Below are positions 50,929 to 59,828 of a DNA stretch of 64,000 nucleotides, in pieces (positions within the stretch are counted from its first letter, which is position 1; each line of letters begins with the position of its first letter). The DNA is taken from positions 62,001 to 126,000 of the forward strand of contig CAWFKW010000008.1 in NCBI GenBank assembly GCA_963816535.1, in the 5' to 3' direction. Below the pieces are notes generated by a model. The model was not told the DNA's origin. It was given only the letters and a program-made list of their open reading frames with translations, and ran no database searches. The position numbers and the translations under genes were made by a program. The stretch comes from CAWFKW01 sp963816535. GTDB lineage: Bacteria > Bacteroidota > Ignavibacteria > Tepidaquicellales > OLB5.

Positions 50929-51816
50929 TTATTTACCGCCCTGTCTTGTCGCAGAAGCTTTCATCGCATCCGAAAGTACGGTCCAAATCGGTTTCGTGTA
51001 AGGCACGCAGTCTCTCTTGAAAAACCACCAGAAATAGCCGCCCACAAAACTCGGGTTAGTTACGTTCATCTCATAATATTTTTTTATAATAGTTTCAGCG
51101 CTTCCTTTATCGTGAGTTCCGCATTCCCCGATGCCCAGCTTAGCGTTCGGAAAAATAATATGCAGCCTGTCAAAAACATCGTTCCAGTCCGGTTCGCCAA
51201 GACTGCATTGTTCATCGTAATACGAAACAAAAACATAATCCAGCCCTGTGCGCATCTTCGCAGGAATATTTTTAGAGATCCATGTAAACATTTCATGGTC
51301 CGGGTCGTCAGTGCAGCCCAGGTTATAGTAGAAAGTTACGGCAGTGTTTTGTTTGTTTGCTTCAACCATATCAAAACCGGAATTAATTTTTTGCATAACG
51401 CTTTTAGCGCTTCCCAGCCATTCGCCGTTTACTTCGTTTCCGATTTCCCAAATATCCACTTTCTCCGGGTAATAGTTCAGGTATGCCCTAACTCTTGCTT
51501 TATAGTCTTTCAGGTCATAATCATTGAAAGCATAACTATCCAGCAGCTCGCCCATGATGTAGCTTACTTTGTTTATTTCGAATATCGCGTTATTGTAGTA
51601 ATCCGGATCGACCCACTCATCGAAAACTATCCGGGTTGTCGGCTTATAAGGCAATCTTGAAAGAGATTCAACTGTTTCGGGCAGCCTCAGGATAGAAGTA
51701 ATTGTAACCCCGTATATTCTGTCTTTATCATTTACTTCGCCGGCGCACAAACGGCCGGGAACCAACAACAATAGAGTGAAAAGACTACAAAACTGTATTT
51801 TATTCACGCGTTTCAT
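50929..51816 (-). CDS. Predicted periplasmic glycosidase (clan A-like TIM barrel)
   Basis: This 295-residue protein has a signal peptide (KIQFCSLFTLLLLVPGRLCAGE). The domain looks like a (beta/alpha)8 glycosidase of clan A: 'VDIWEIGNEVNGEWLG' (acid/base Glu in the NE pair after strand 4) and 'AKLGIGECGTHDKG' (candidate nucleophile Glu at strand 7), with aromatic 'GGYFWWFFKRDC' (strand 8). Substrate cannot be read. It may cleave a cell-surface or environmental glycan. It is divergent from the CocE-type hydrolase gene. Confidence 0.7.
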   Translation of the reverse strand: MKRVNKIQFCSLFTLLLLVPGRLCAGEVNDKDRIYGVTITSILRLPETVESLSRLPYKPTTRIVFDEWVDPDYYNNAIFEINKVSYIMGELLDSYAFNDYDLKDYKARVRAYLNYYPEKVDIWEIGNEVNGEWLGSAKSVMQKINSGFDMVEANKQNTAVTFYYNLGCTDDPDHEMFTWISKNIPAKMRTGLDYVFVSYYDEQCSLGEPDWNDVFDRLHIIFPNAKLGIGECGTHDKGSAETIIKKYYEMNVTNPSFVGGYFWWFFKRDCVPYTKPIWTVLSDAMKASATRQGGK

Positions 51817-51931
51817 TAAGCGTTCAATATTATGCTTAATATATTTAAAATTAAATATCTATTTCAATATATTGATATAATCGTTAATTTAGCGCATCTA
51901 ATTATTTTATCTCCCAAAATTCAGCTGATTC

Positions 51932-53524
51932 ATGGTTTTTTCCAGAAGGTTTTTGTTTTGTCTTTTAACGGTTCTTCTCTTCGCTAATGGCTCATCAAAT
52001 TCACAATCCAATTGGACGAAGTACGACTTCTACATCACGCTTCAAGACGGCGTGCAGCTGGATTGCACTAAATTCATCCCCAATACGCCGCCGCCGCCCA
52101 AAGGATATCCGTGCACAATCTGCTGCCACGGCTTCGGGCTCAGCAAAGAGGATAATTTCAGATTAGCCGAGGACCAGGCTGCATACGGAACATATGCTTT
52201 ATGTTACAGTATGCGGGGCCAGGGCAATTCCGGAGGTTACAGTAATTTGATAAGCACAACCGAAATGAACGACCTGATGCAGATAATCCAATATGTGAAA
52301 GACGACGCAAATACAAATGATGACCGCATTGCCGTTACCGGCGGCTCGCAGGGCGGGATAATCCCGTTTATGGCGGCATGTTACGGCGCCAATATAAGGT
52401 GCCTTGTTACCGAGCTTGCATCGCCTGAATTCGCATCTGACTGGATAGCAAACGGCTGCGTCAAAATGACGCTGCTCTGGTCCCTCAGTTACGATAATTC
52501 GGTAGTAAGATATAACGATGAAGTGAGCCAATACAGGCAATGGACGGTATCTGACAACCGTGAAGACTGGAACAAACTGGCTTACAATTTACCGCTGAAC
52601 AGGGATTTTATAGGCAGGGTTAAAGATTCACACGTCCCTATGCTTATCTCAAATACCTGGCAGGATAAGTTCTTTAATTCAGAGGGTATGATCAAAATTG
52701 TTAATGACCTTAAGGCGCCATACAGAATGTACTTTGGAGCGGTACTCGGCCATGGCGGAGACGTGAGCGCTGATGAAAATGAGTACCATGCCGGACTGGT
52801 GGATAAGTGGTTCCGTTACTGGCTGAACGATATACAAGACAACGTGCTGAAAGAAGGCAGGTTTATTTACGCCTCAACCAGCAATGACGGGGGTTCAATT
52901 TCATTTACGAGATTTGAATCGCCGGTTTGGCCGCCAGAAGGAACAAGGAATGTAAAATTCTATCTTGCCTCCGGCGATCGTTTGAGCGCGACTCCTAATA
53001 ACGATGCGTCTGCAAGCTATACGAGCTTTCAGAACGACGTAACTGACCCCAATATGACATTGTTAAACGCAGTGTACATGTCGTTTACCGGCCCCGCATT
53101 CGATTCAAAATTCAGAAAAGATGAAATTAAATTTGACTCTGAGCCGCTGGACAGGGATTATAAAATGGTCGGCGCGCCGCAGGCTGAACTATTCTATTCG
53201 TCGGACGCAAATGTGTGCCAGTACGATCTCCAGATATGGCAGATATTTCCCGACGGAACCGAAGATTTTGTGACTTGCGTAGATTTTACCGACAGAGACT
53301 ATTCGCCCAACGATCTTCGGGAAAAGCTGATTGACGGCGAAGCATACAGCCACATATTCAGGAAGGGCAGCAGGATAAGGTTAGTTGTCACAAATCTTGA
53401 TACGCGGCCGGATGATAAATTCCTTAGAACATATCCGTTTGTTCTGCCCGTTCTCGCGCCGGCTACAAACAAAATCTACATGACGACCGATAAAGCGTCC
53501 TATATTTCAGTACCTCTTATGTAG
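51932..53524 (+). CDS. Secreted CocE/NonD or X-Pro dipeptidyl-peptidase-type hydrolase
   Basis: The 530-residue exported protein (signal RFLFCLLTVLLFANGSSNSQ) has an N-terminal alpha/beta-hydrolase domain. Oxyanion region 'YPCTICCHGFGLSKED', nucleophile elbow 'IAVTGGSQGGIIPFM' (G-S-Q-G), 'VPMLISNTWQDKFFNSEGM' (acid Asp) and 'GAVLGHGG' (His) complete the triad. The C-terminal beta-jellyroll (about 350-525) is the X-Pro peptidase/CocE domain ('NVKFYLASGDRLSATPNNDASASY', 'SRIRLVVTNLDTRPDDKF'). It would cleave an ester or acyl-peptide substrate outside the cytoplasm. Confidence 0.8.
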   Translation: MVFSRRFLFCLLTVLLFANGSSNSQSNWTKYDFYITLQDGVQLDCTKFIPNTPPPPKGYPCTICCHGFGLSKEDNFRLAEDQAAYGTYALCYSMRGQGNSGGYSNLISTTEMNDLMQIIQYVKDDANTNDDRIAVTGGSQGGIIPFMAACYGANIRCLVTELASPEFASDWIANGCVKMTLLWSLSYDNSVVRYNDEVSQYRQWTVSDNREDWNKLAYNLPLNRDFIGRVKDSHVPMLISNTWQDKFFNSEGMIKIVNDLKAPYRMYFGAVLGHGGDVSADENEYHAGLVDKWFRYWLNDIQDNVLKEGRFIYASTSNDGGSISFTRFESPVWPPEGTRNVKFYLASGDRLSATPNNDASASYTSFQNDVTDPNMTLLNAVYMSFTGPAFDSKFRKDEIKFDSEPLDRDYKMVGAPQAELFYSSDANVCQYDLQIWQIFPDGTEDFVTCVDFTDRDYSPNDLREKLIDGEAYSHIFRKGSRIRLVVTNLDTRPDDKFLRTYPFVLPVLAPATNKIYMTTDKASYISVPLM

Positions 53525-53527
53525 ATA

Positions 53528-54196
53528 TCAGTCTTTATCGAAGAAAAGATTAATATTGCTCATGCCTTCCGTTCTTCGCAGCTCAGCAACAAAAGAAGCG
53601 CTGGAATCTTTCTCTTTTAAAACAATATGGTAGAAGCACTCCACCAGGAACCCGCCTCCGTTCGATTTAATGTTTATCAGTTTATACTTTTTACAGTACT
53701 TTTCCAAAACGGCGATATATGAAGGCGTTTTTCCCTCTTCTGATTGAGCGGAGAATTGAAGCAAAACTTCCTTTCTGTTAGGAAGAGCATAGCTGGTCTT
53801 AACAAGGAATATAATTACAAACCCGGTTATCAATGTTCCCGACAATGCAATGTATTTCATGCCTACGCCTGCAGCCATTCCTATTGTAAGTGAAAGAAAT
53901 ATAAATACAATATCAAGCGTATCTCTGACTGCAGTCCTGAACCTTATTATCGACATGGCGCCCACAAGCCCGAAAGCCCGCGCGATGCTGTTGCCTATAA
54001 CCGCTATTACAATAGAAGTTATCATCGCCAGCAGCACTATTGAATTGACGAATGAAGGCGAATAATTCGGGCCGCTGTAAACTATCCGGTAAACAAAAGA
54101 AATTATCAGTCCGCATGCAAATGCCACCCCGATATTGAATGCAACGTCTATTACATTTACATTCGTGTTTAAAATACTCTGTACGTCTGTCAGCAC
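53528..54196 (-). CDS. DUF4956 membrane protein
   Basis: A 222-residue inner membrane protein with about four N-terminal helices ('VAFNIGVAFACGLIISFVYRIVY', 'FVNSIVLLAMITSIVIAVIG', 'IALSGTLITGFVIIFLV') and a conserved loop 'NSIARAFGLVGAMSIIRFRTAVRDTLDIVFIFLSLTIGMAAGVG' that is diagnostic for DUF4956. The C-terminal cytoplasmic domain (about 150-222) is a small ferredoxin-like fold. It follows the VTC-domain gene by 18 bases; the VTC-DUF4956-CotH association recurs in other bacteria (family knowledge). Confidence 0.88.
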   Translation of the reverse strand: MLTDVQSILNTNVNVIDVAFNIGVAFACGLIISFVYRIVYSGPNYSPSFVNSIVLLAMITSIVIAVIGNSIARAFGLVGAMSIIRFRTAVRDTLDIVFIFLSLTIGMAAGVGMKYIALSGTLITGFVIIFLVKTSYALPNRKEVLLQFSAQSEEGKTPSYIAVLEKYCKKYKLINIKSNGGGFLVECFYHIVLKEKDSSASFVAELRRTEGMSNINLFFDKD

Positions 54197-54214
54197 AATT
54201 AGAATTTGATATAA

Positions 54215-54985
54215 TTAATAAAAATTAGACTTAGCTATCGTGTAATACTTATTATGCCTCCCAAGCAGGTTATGAGAATCGATGCTTGTAATATATTTTG
54301 AAACCGCCTCAGAGCGCAGCCCGAAACCTGAGATTATAGAATTCAACCATGAGGGGAACATATGGTTAAACTTAACTTCAAGTATAAACTGCCCGGGCAA
54401 AGAATCGGTTAAAATATCTTCCCTGTAGATATCCTCAAGCCGCGGGAACGGATAACTGCGGAGGTTTTTATCGAATGTAATTCTTGTAGTCGGGTCAAAT
54501 TTGCTGTTATAAGGTTCCCTGTCGTAAGAGATGAGGATTATCGGGATGAGGTTTTCTTTGTATAAAATATGGAAAAAGCTCCGGGAATTTTCTTTTGCTT
54601 TTTCAATCATTCCAATTCCGTCAAGCGTCAGTTTTTCAGTATCCCCGCTCTGGAACATCTTAATGATATCTTCAGCCTTGAGGGGCGCTCGGTATTTTAT
54701 GAGCGGAACCTCGTATTTCCTTTTCACCTCAAGGAAAGCGATGCTCTCATCGGTGTTTTCCTGGTATACCCTGAGCCTTATTTTTTTCCTGCTCCCGATC
54801 CCTTCCAGCTTGTCAAAATAATAATCAAAATTCGATGTATCAAAATAAATACTTCTTACAGAATACTGATGAGATTCTTTATTTTCAACGTGGGCGTCAA
54901 GATCAATGTATGGATAGATCAATTCCCTTAAACGTCCAAGCAAAGAGAAGGAAACCAAATATTTATACTCGTACCTGTATTCCAA
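54215..54985 (-). CDS. VTC-domain protein (polyphosphate polymerase-like)
   Basis: A 256-residue CYTH-superfamily protein of the VTC domain: 'YRYEYKYLVSFSLLGRLRELI', 'YSVRSIYFDTSNFDYYFDKLEGIGSRKKIRLRVYQ', 'IAFLEVKRKYEVPLIKYRAPL' and a late 'GQFILEVKFNH' (acidic strands of the tunnel). The tunnel-forming basic and acidic residues are those of VTC4-type polymerases that make inorganic polyphosphate from ATP. Bacterial VTC proteins are not all characterised. The gene lies between CotH and DUF4956 genes and is likely a module with them. Confidence 0.85.
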   Translation of the reverse strand: MEYRYEYKYLVSFSLLGRLRELIYPYIDLDAHVENKESHQYSVRSIYFDTSNFDYYFDKLEGIGSRKKIRLRVYQENTDESIAFLEVKRKYEVPLIKYRAPLKAEDIIKMFQSGDTEKLTLDGIGMIEKAKENSRSFFHILYKENLIPIILISYDREPYNSKFDPTTRITFDKNLRSYPFPRLEDIYREDILTDSLPGQFILEVKFNHMFPSWLNSIISGFGLRSEAVSKYITSIDSHNLLGRHNKYYTIAKSNFY

Positions 54986-55064
54986 ACTACCTGATTCTAA
55001 TCATAAATTAACAAATATTTAACATGGCAAAATAAGAGTTGCCGAGATAAATTAAAACACAAAA

Positions 55065-57548
55065 TCAGCGCATTTGGAAGATTGAACCCCAGTTGCCCGC
55101 GGCAATCAGGGAGTTTGAGGCCGGCAGATAAAGAACAGCCTGAATATCATTGGTATATTGGGTCAGGTCCTGTGTCCAATCCTTCCCTTCTCTGGAGTGA
55201 AACATTAAGCCGCCTTCTCCGGCCGCATAAAAACCAAACTTATCAGAATATGATATTGCATACAATCCTGCGACGGTATAAACCTGAAAGGACGACCATG
55301 ATGAGCCTCCGTCGGCCGAATGGATGATGACTCCATTATTGCAGACGCCATATATTTCATTATCTCCCTTTCTCATCAGCCTGTTTATTCTCAAATTGCT
55401 TTTGAATCCGGCGCTTTTCCATGACTTGCCGTCGTCGCCGCTTATGAATATTGTGCCGTTGTCATCTCCCGCGATAACTGCCCTGCCCGTCAGGCAAAGA
55501 GCGGTGATGTTCAACGCCCCGCTAACCTTTACAGGGCTCCAGGAAGAGCCTCCGTTTGAAGTGAATGAAATGGTTCCGCCATCCGATGCCGCCCAGCCGT
55601 CCTTAGGATCTTTGAACAAAACGCTATTGATGTTTTCAGTTACACTGCTTTTCAGGAATTGCCAGCTATCGCCGCCGTTTGAGCTCTTTGCCAGTAAGCC
55701 GAACATTCCTCCGGCATAAAGGAGCTCATTGCCGGGCGCCGCAAGCGACCTGAATTGTTGATGTATTCCTAGAAATTCCTGCTTCCACGTTGACCCGCCG
55801 TCAACAGACTTGATCATGTTTCCGTCATCGCCAATTACGTAGATATTCCCGTTATCAGTCGCTTTTGCATCAAGCCACCTTTGCCAGAAAAGATTACTTT
55901 GTTTTTTCCAGGTTTGATCAATATTATCAGGCAGTCTCAAAGCAAAATATTTTCCCGCGCCGCAATTCGCTTCTGTAATATTTGAAAAAGTTACATAGTC
56001 TCCATAATCATTTATTTTTGACTCTACAGGCTGCCACGTTCCGCCGCTGTAATTATAGCCTGCAAGATTTCCGCATGCCGCGACGTTCTTCCCGGTTTCC
56101 GAGAGGTCGATTCCATTAAGGTACTCCCATTTTAACTCAGCCGTAAAACTTGCGCCTGCCGGATACGGAACAATTTCTATGTATCGATTTATGCAGTTTT
56201 CGCCGTCAAATCCTGGCGGAACGCTTGATGGATAAGCCCGCACTGTGACTTTCTGTAATCCGGACATTGAAGAAAATGTCAACGATGCAACCTGCTTGCC
56301 GTCATGATCTACAAAATTATACGGCTCGCCGGCTGATGATACCTGCATAGTCACAATATCATTTTCGCCGCTTCTGGCATTAATAAACGTGTTCAGGAGA
56401 AAATTCCGCCTGGCTGTGATGAAATATTTCAGAGCGGCGACCTGGTCTTTGAAATCTCCGTAAGTTCCCCATCTCACAGGTTCCTTCTTAATATATTCGT
56501 CAAGGCTTGCCTGAGTTTCGTCTATTACCGGAAAAAGATTATCTTCAGTGAAAATGTTTTGTAAAGCGTCGTTCAGATGTTGCTTGAATTCAGCCATTAG
56601 CTGGGGGTCCTTCATCATTCTGTTCTTCAAAACATTTGGCGGGCCCGCCAGCGGTTCGTATGAGTAAGCAAAGAGGTCGTTCAAAAGCTCGGAGGGATAA
56701 GGATACCGTGAATCTCCGTCCCTTCCGAATGTTATGTCGTAATCCCACGGTATTATAGACCATTGTTGGGATTGTTTTGTTGGGTCTCGGTAGAGATAGT
56801 AATTCTTACCGTCAGTATCGTTCTGCATTGTTAACACATTGAGCACAAACCAGTCATACACAGTTTTCATGTCGAAAAGCTCATTTACGACGCTTGCAAA
56901 CTCCGCGTCGCTTGCCTCGTTCAATTTGGCGATCAGATCCTTCAGGTCAGAATAATCATTTTCATCGCCAACATGTTTTTCGTAAGCAGATTTGAGCAGT
57001 TCATCGGACATAACGCTCAGATCGCCTTGGTTTTCGTCGTATCCGGCTTCGTAAACGCTGCCTTCCGGTTTACCATAATCTTTAAGGAAATCTTCATCAA
57101 TATGCTGTATCAGGAAATTCAGACCGTTATCTACTCCGTTAATAAAGACATTCACATACCCGAATTCTTTGGGTCCAAAACCTTTCATCATTGAGAATAT
57201 ATCCCAGACAAGTTTTTCCCTCATAAAAGATTTATCCGTGTACATCGCGTTGAAGTTCAGCGTCCTGAGCCCATGATAAAGCGGAGGCAAAGCTGCGCTT
57301 TTTTCAAACTTGATGCGAAGAGGTTTCTTTGAGTAAACGCGGGTCGTATTGCCTTTGAATCTTATTTTTCCTTCCTTGAATACTGAACCGCCGATATTTA
57401 ACGTGACAGGGAGATATTTCTTACTGTCAAGGTTTCGTTTATAAAGGTTTTCGAAATCATCCCGCGACATTGATACGTCCACTCTTGTCACCTGTCCGGA
57501 GACAAGATGACAAAAAAGCAAACAGAAAACAAAAACCCTAACTTTCAT
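55065..57548 (-). CDS. Secreted CotH-kinase-like protein with YCF48/BNR propeller
   Basis: An 827-residue protein with signal peptide (VRVFVFCLLFCHLVSGQ). The CotH kinase-like domain (about 20-380) has 'KGNTTRVYSKKPLRIKF', 'NFNAMYTDKSFMREKLVWDIFSMM', 'VNVFINGVDNGLNFLIQHIDEDFLKDYG', 'NDTDGKNYYLYRD' and the metal-binding 'WSIIPWDYDITFGRDGD'. From about 530 onward there are repeated YCF48/BNR-type blades ('VDGGSTWKQEFLG', 'SNGGDSWQFL', 'SNGGSSWSPVKVSG', 'SADGGSSWSSFQV'), a beta-propeller. It has no T9SS sorting domain. CotH proteins are atypical kinases; the target is unknown. Upstream of VTC and DUF4956 genes. Confidence 0.88.
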   Translation of the reverse strand: MKVRVFVFCLLFCHLVSGQVTRVDVSMSRDDFENLYKRNLDSKKYLPVTLNIGGSVFKEGKIRFKGNTTRVYSKKPLRIKFEKSAALPPLYHGLRTLNFNAMYTDKSFMREKLVWDIFSMMKGFGPKEFGYVNVFINGVDNGLNFLIQHIDEDFLKDYGKPEGSVYEAGYDENQGDLSVMSDELLKSAYEKHVGDENDYSDLKDLIAKLNEASDAEFASVVNELFDMKTVYDWFVLNVLTMQNDTDGKNYYLYRDPTKQSQQWSIIPWDYDITFGRDGDSRYPYPSELLNDLFAYSYEPLAGPPNVLKNRMMKDPQLMAEFKQHLNDALQNIFTEDNLFPVIDETQASLDEYIKKEPVRWGTYGDFKDQVAALKYFITARRNFLLNTFINARSGENDIVTMQVSSAGEPYNFVDHDGKQVASLTFSSMSGLQKVTVRAYPSSVPPGFDGENCINRYIEIVPYPAGASFTAELKWEYLNGIDLSETGKNVAACGNLAGYNYSGGTWQPVESKINDYGDYVTFSNITEANCGAGKYFALRLPDNIDQTWKKQSNLFWQRWLDAKATDNGNIYVIGDDGNMIKSVDGGSTWKQEFLGIHQQFRSLAAPGNELLYAGGMFGLLAKSSNGGDSWQFLKSSVTENINSVLFKDPKDGWAASDGGTISFTSNGGSSWSPVKVSGALNITALCLTGRAVIAGDDNGTIFISGDDGKSWKSAGFKSNLRINRLMRKGDNEIYGVCNNGVIIHSADGGSSWSSFQVYTVAGLYAISYSDKFGFYAAGEGGLMFHSREGKDWTQDLTQYTNDIQAVLYLPASNSLIAAGNWGSIFQMR

Positions 57549-57610
57549 TTTTAATAACTTTACTTTCTCAGGACGCTAAGTTATAAAAATTATAACAATT
57601 TATAAACAGC

Positions 57611-57632
57611 AAAGCCCATACAAAATATGGGC
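57611..57632 (-). terminator. Candidate weak terminator of the TPR/outer-membrane protein gene
   Basis: GCCCATA (57614-57620) and TATGGGC (57626-57632) pair perfectly with a 5-base loop; on the minus strand it is followed by only three T residues. It lies between the TPR protein stop and the CotH start, so it may attenuate readthrough. Confidence 0.5.
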
Positions 57633-57665
57633 CCTGCCTGAAAATTTAATATATGATGTTCGCTG

Positions 57666-58757
57666 TTATCCTTTGATATTGATCCCAAAGCTTAAGCCTG
57701 CTTTTACCTGGAAGGTCGGCGTCCGTTTGTTTCCAAATTGGTCTTTGATCAGATAAAATTTATAAGTAGGTTCAATAAAGAATTGCGGGAAATAGATCAG
57801 GTTAGGTTTATACCTGATGCCAAGTCCAACCTCAAGATCGTTGTTATAATCCAGCCGCCTGCTATCCAGAGTAAGGTACTGAAGCGTATAAAAATCCAGG
57901 TATGAGTATCCTTTTATATTATTGCGGAAAACCTGGCTAAGCCCAACCTGCAGGAAACTGTTATCATATTTTGTCTCGTAAGAGAGTACAGAATATATGT
58001 CCATAAAAAGACCGGTTCTCTTCTTTGGGTTCTCCGTTATATAATCCAAACCTGAGCCTATCCTTGTGCCAAACACGACCCTTGGGCTAACGCTTATTTT
58101 GCTTGTATCAAGGTCAAATTCATGAACGTAACCTGTTCTTAACTCAAAATACAACTGCGGAATAGCGTAGAACCTCAGAAAGAGCCCAAACTCAATGTAA
58201 CGGTCATTATAAATATTCAGCGGCGTTGATTTGGAATCTGTGTACATATCCAGATAGGGCCCGACGAAAACCTCGTTACTTAACTTAAATTTATAGTATG
58301 CCTGAAGTCCTGTAATATAGTTCTGCTGGTAGGTATCATAATATGATGTTACGCCCAACTCAATAGATCGTTTTGCATTGGCATTCATCTTGTCCTGCAT
58401 AACCTGGGCCGAAGCCTCAGCTTGTTCCTTCTCTTTCGGATCTTTTGAATTCAGCGAAACGTACCTGAAATACTGATAAGATTTGGAATACTGTCCCTGT
58501 TCATCGTAAATGTATGCAAGCTGCATCCAAACCTGCGTATCCTGCGGATATTGTTTAATATGCTCTTCAAAAAGGGGAATTGCGTCTTTCACATCATTTC
58601 TTTGCAGCATGTGGTACGCGGTGTCCAGATCAGGGGTATAAGTTTGCGAAGAAGCTGTAGCCGGCAATAAAGCAATTATAAATACAGAAAAAATAAGTAA
58701 TTTATACCTGTTTTTTTTCACAATTCTGAAAATTTGATGTAAACTGTTCATTTTCAT
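57666..58757 (-). CDS. TPR plus outer-membrane beta-barrel protein
   Basis: The 363-residue exported protein (signal-anchor LLIFSVFIIALLPATASSQ after a basic MKMNSLHQIFRIVKKNRYK) has N-terminal tetratricopeptide-like repeats (about 40-130, 'DLDTAYHMLQRNDVKDAIPLFEEHIKQYPQDTQVWMQLAYIYDEQGQY'). A C-terminal barrel (about 150-363) follows, with alternating strands ('NYITGLQAYYKFKL', 'YFELRTGYVHEF', 'FLQVGLSQVFRN', 'LEVGLGIRYKPN', ending 'AGLSFGINIKG'). This resembles the exopolysaccharide-export porins (BcsC/PgaA/NfrA type) in miniature. It precedes CotH-VTC-DUF4956 on the same strand. Confidence 0.72.
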   Translation of the reverse strand: MKMNSLHQIFRIVKKNRYKLLIFSVFIIALLPATASSQTYTPDLDTAYHMLQRNDVKDAIPLFEEHIKQYPQDTQVWMQLAYIYDEQGQYSKSYQYFRYVSLNSKDPKEKEQAEASAQVMQDKMNANAKRSIELGVTSYYDTYQQNYITGLQAYYKFKLSNEVFVGPYLDMYTDSKSTPLNIYNDRYIEFGLFLRFYAIPQLYFELRTGYVHEFDLDTSKISVSPRVVFGTRIGSGLDYITENPKKRTGLFMDIYSVLSYETKYDNSFLQVGLSQVFRNNIKGYSYLDFYTLQYLTLDSRRLDYNNDLEVGLGIRYKPNLIYFPQFFIEPTYKFYLIKDQFGNKRTPTFQVKAGLSFGINIKG

Positions 58758-58963
58758 AATTTAATATATTTCACTCTTAAATTCAATTAACTTCGTTATA
58801 AACCTAATAAATAATATGTTTAATTACATAATTACTTTAACCAATTCTTAATGAATCTGAATTCTGATTAACAAATTTATATAAAGTTACTAGAAAAATA
58901 ACTAACCTAATAACGTTATTTTGAGTTATTGCATACCCTGATTACAGTAATCTTTTAGCAAAC

Positions 58964-58994
58964 AAAAAAGGGCAGCATTGAGAAGCTGCCCTTT
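58964..58994 (-). terminator. Rho-independent terminator after the Omp28-like gene
   Basis: GGGCAGC (58970-58976) and GCTGCCC (58985-58991) form a perfect stem; reading leftward it enters a T tract (A run 58964-58969). It lies 33 bases beyond the stop at 59027. Confidence 0.9.
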
Positions 58995-59026
58995 ATAAAT
59001 CAAAAATCAAAAGCTGCTGTTGATCT

Positions 59027-59827
59027 TTAGTTGCTTACTTTAATTCTCTCAACTCCATAAACCTGCCTTGAGTCAACTCCTTGAACAAATACGTTTATAA
59101 AGCAATCCTGTTTTTTCCAGGCGCTTCTGATGCCGTACCTAATTGATACAGAAGTTGTTTGGTTCTGGCTTAGAGAAATGTTCTGACCATCGCTGCCGGT
59201 AACCATATATCTCATTACATCATCAGGATGAGTAACATGATTAGGCGCGGTAACATAAGGAACGTCATTTTCGGTAATTACGACATGAATTACATTTTGA
59301 CCGGCTGGCAGCGCCACCAGGTCTGTGATATCTGCCGTTATTGTTCCTGAATCCGTTCCGTTGAAATTGTTAGTCAGAGCCACATTCAAATACCTGGTTG
59401 ACTCAAATTCAGCGTTCAAAAGCGCAGTGTAGTTAGTGGATGAGAACTGCCCCATATAAACGCCGTCAGCCTGGCAGTTTGGAGTGCCCGTCAATTGAAC
59501 GCCGTAGTATCCAAACCTTGCATCGCTCTGCTGGGTATTGGCCTGGTAAAGCGAGTCAGCGGGATTCGGACTTTTGGCATGATAGCTGAGAACAATTACG
59601 CTGGTATCGTTCAGGGTTACTCCTCCCACAGCGTTCACCTGGTCCAGGTAGTTATGTGCGTTTACGCATGGCTGGCAGTAAGAGTTGGTGAAGAACTCAA
59701 CCAGTATTTTCTTATTTACAGGCTGCGGGATATAAACCGAGCTTGTCACCGCGTCATTGCTTTCGCAGCCATAATAAAACGACAACATGAGTAAGGGAAT
59801 CATTAATAGAATTTTCTTTAGAGCCAT
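59027..59827 (-). CDS. Omp28-like lipoprotein with thioredoxin-type CxxC
   Basis: A 266-residue lipoprotein (signal KKILLMIPLLMLSFYYGC; lipobox Cys about residue 21). The thioredoxin-like part reads 'KKILVEFFTNSYCQPCVNAHNYLDQVN' with CQPC, as in Omp28-related and TlpA-like proteins. The rest has beta-rich Omp28 segments ('VIVLSYHAKSPNPADSLYQAN', 'GYYGVQLTGTPNCQADG', 'NVALTNNFNGTDSGTITADITD'). It is the last gene of a TlpA-DUF6029-Omp28 run. Role in thiol-disulfide exchange is inferred. Confidence 0.82.
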   Translation of the reverse strand: MALKKILLMIPLLMLSFYYGCESNDAVTSSVYIPQPVNKKILVEFFTNSYCQPCVNAHNYLDQVNAVGGVTLNDTSVIVLSYHAKSPNPADSLYQANTQQSDARFGYYGVQLTGTPNCQADGVYMGQFSSTNYTALLNAEFESTRYLNVALTNNFNGTDSGTITADITDLVALPAGQNVIHVVITENDVPYVTAPNHVTHPDDVMRYMVTGSDGQNISLSQNQTTSVSIRYGIRSAWKKQDCFINVFVQGVDSRQVYGVERIKVSN

Positions 59828-59828
59828 A

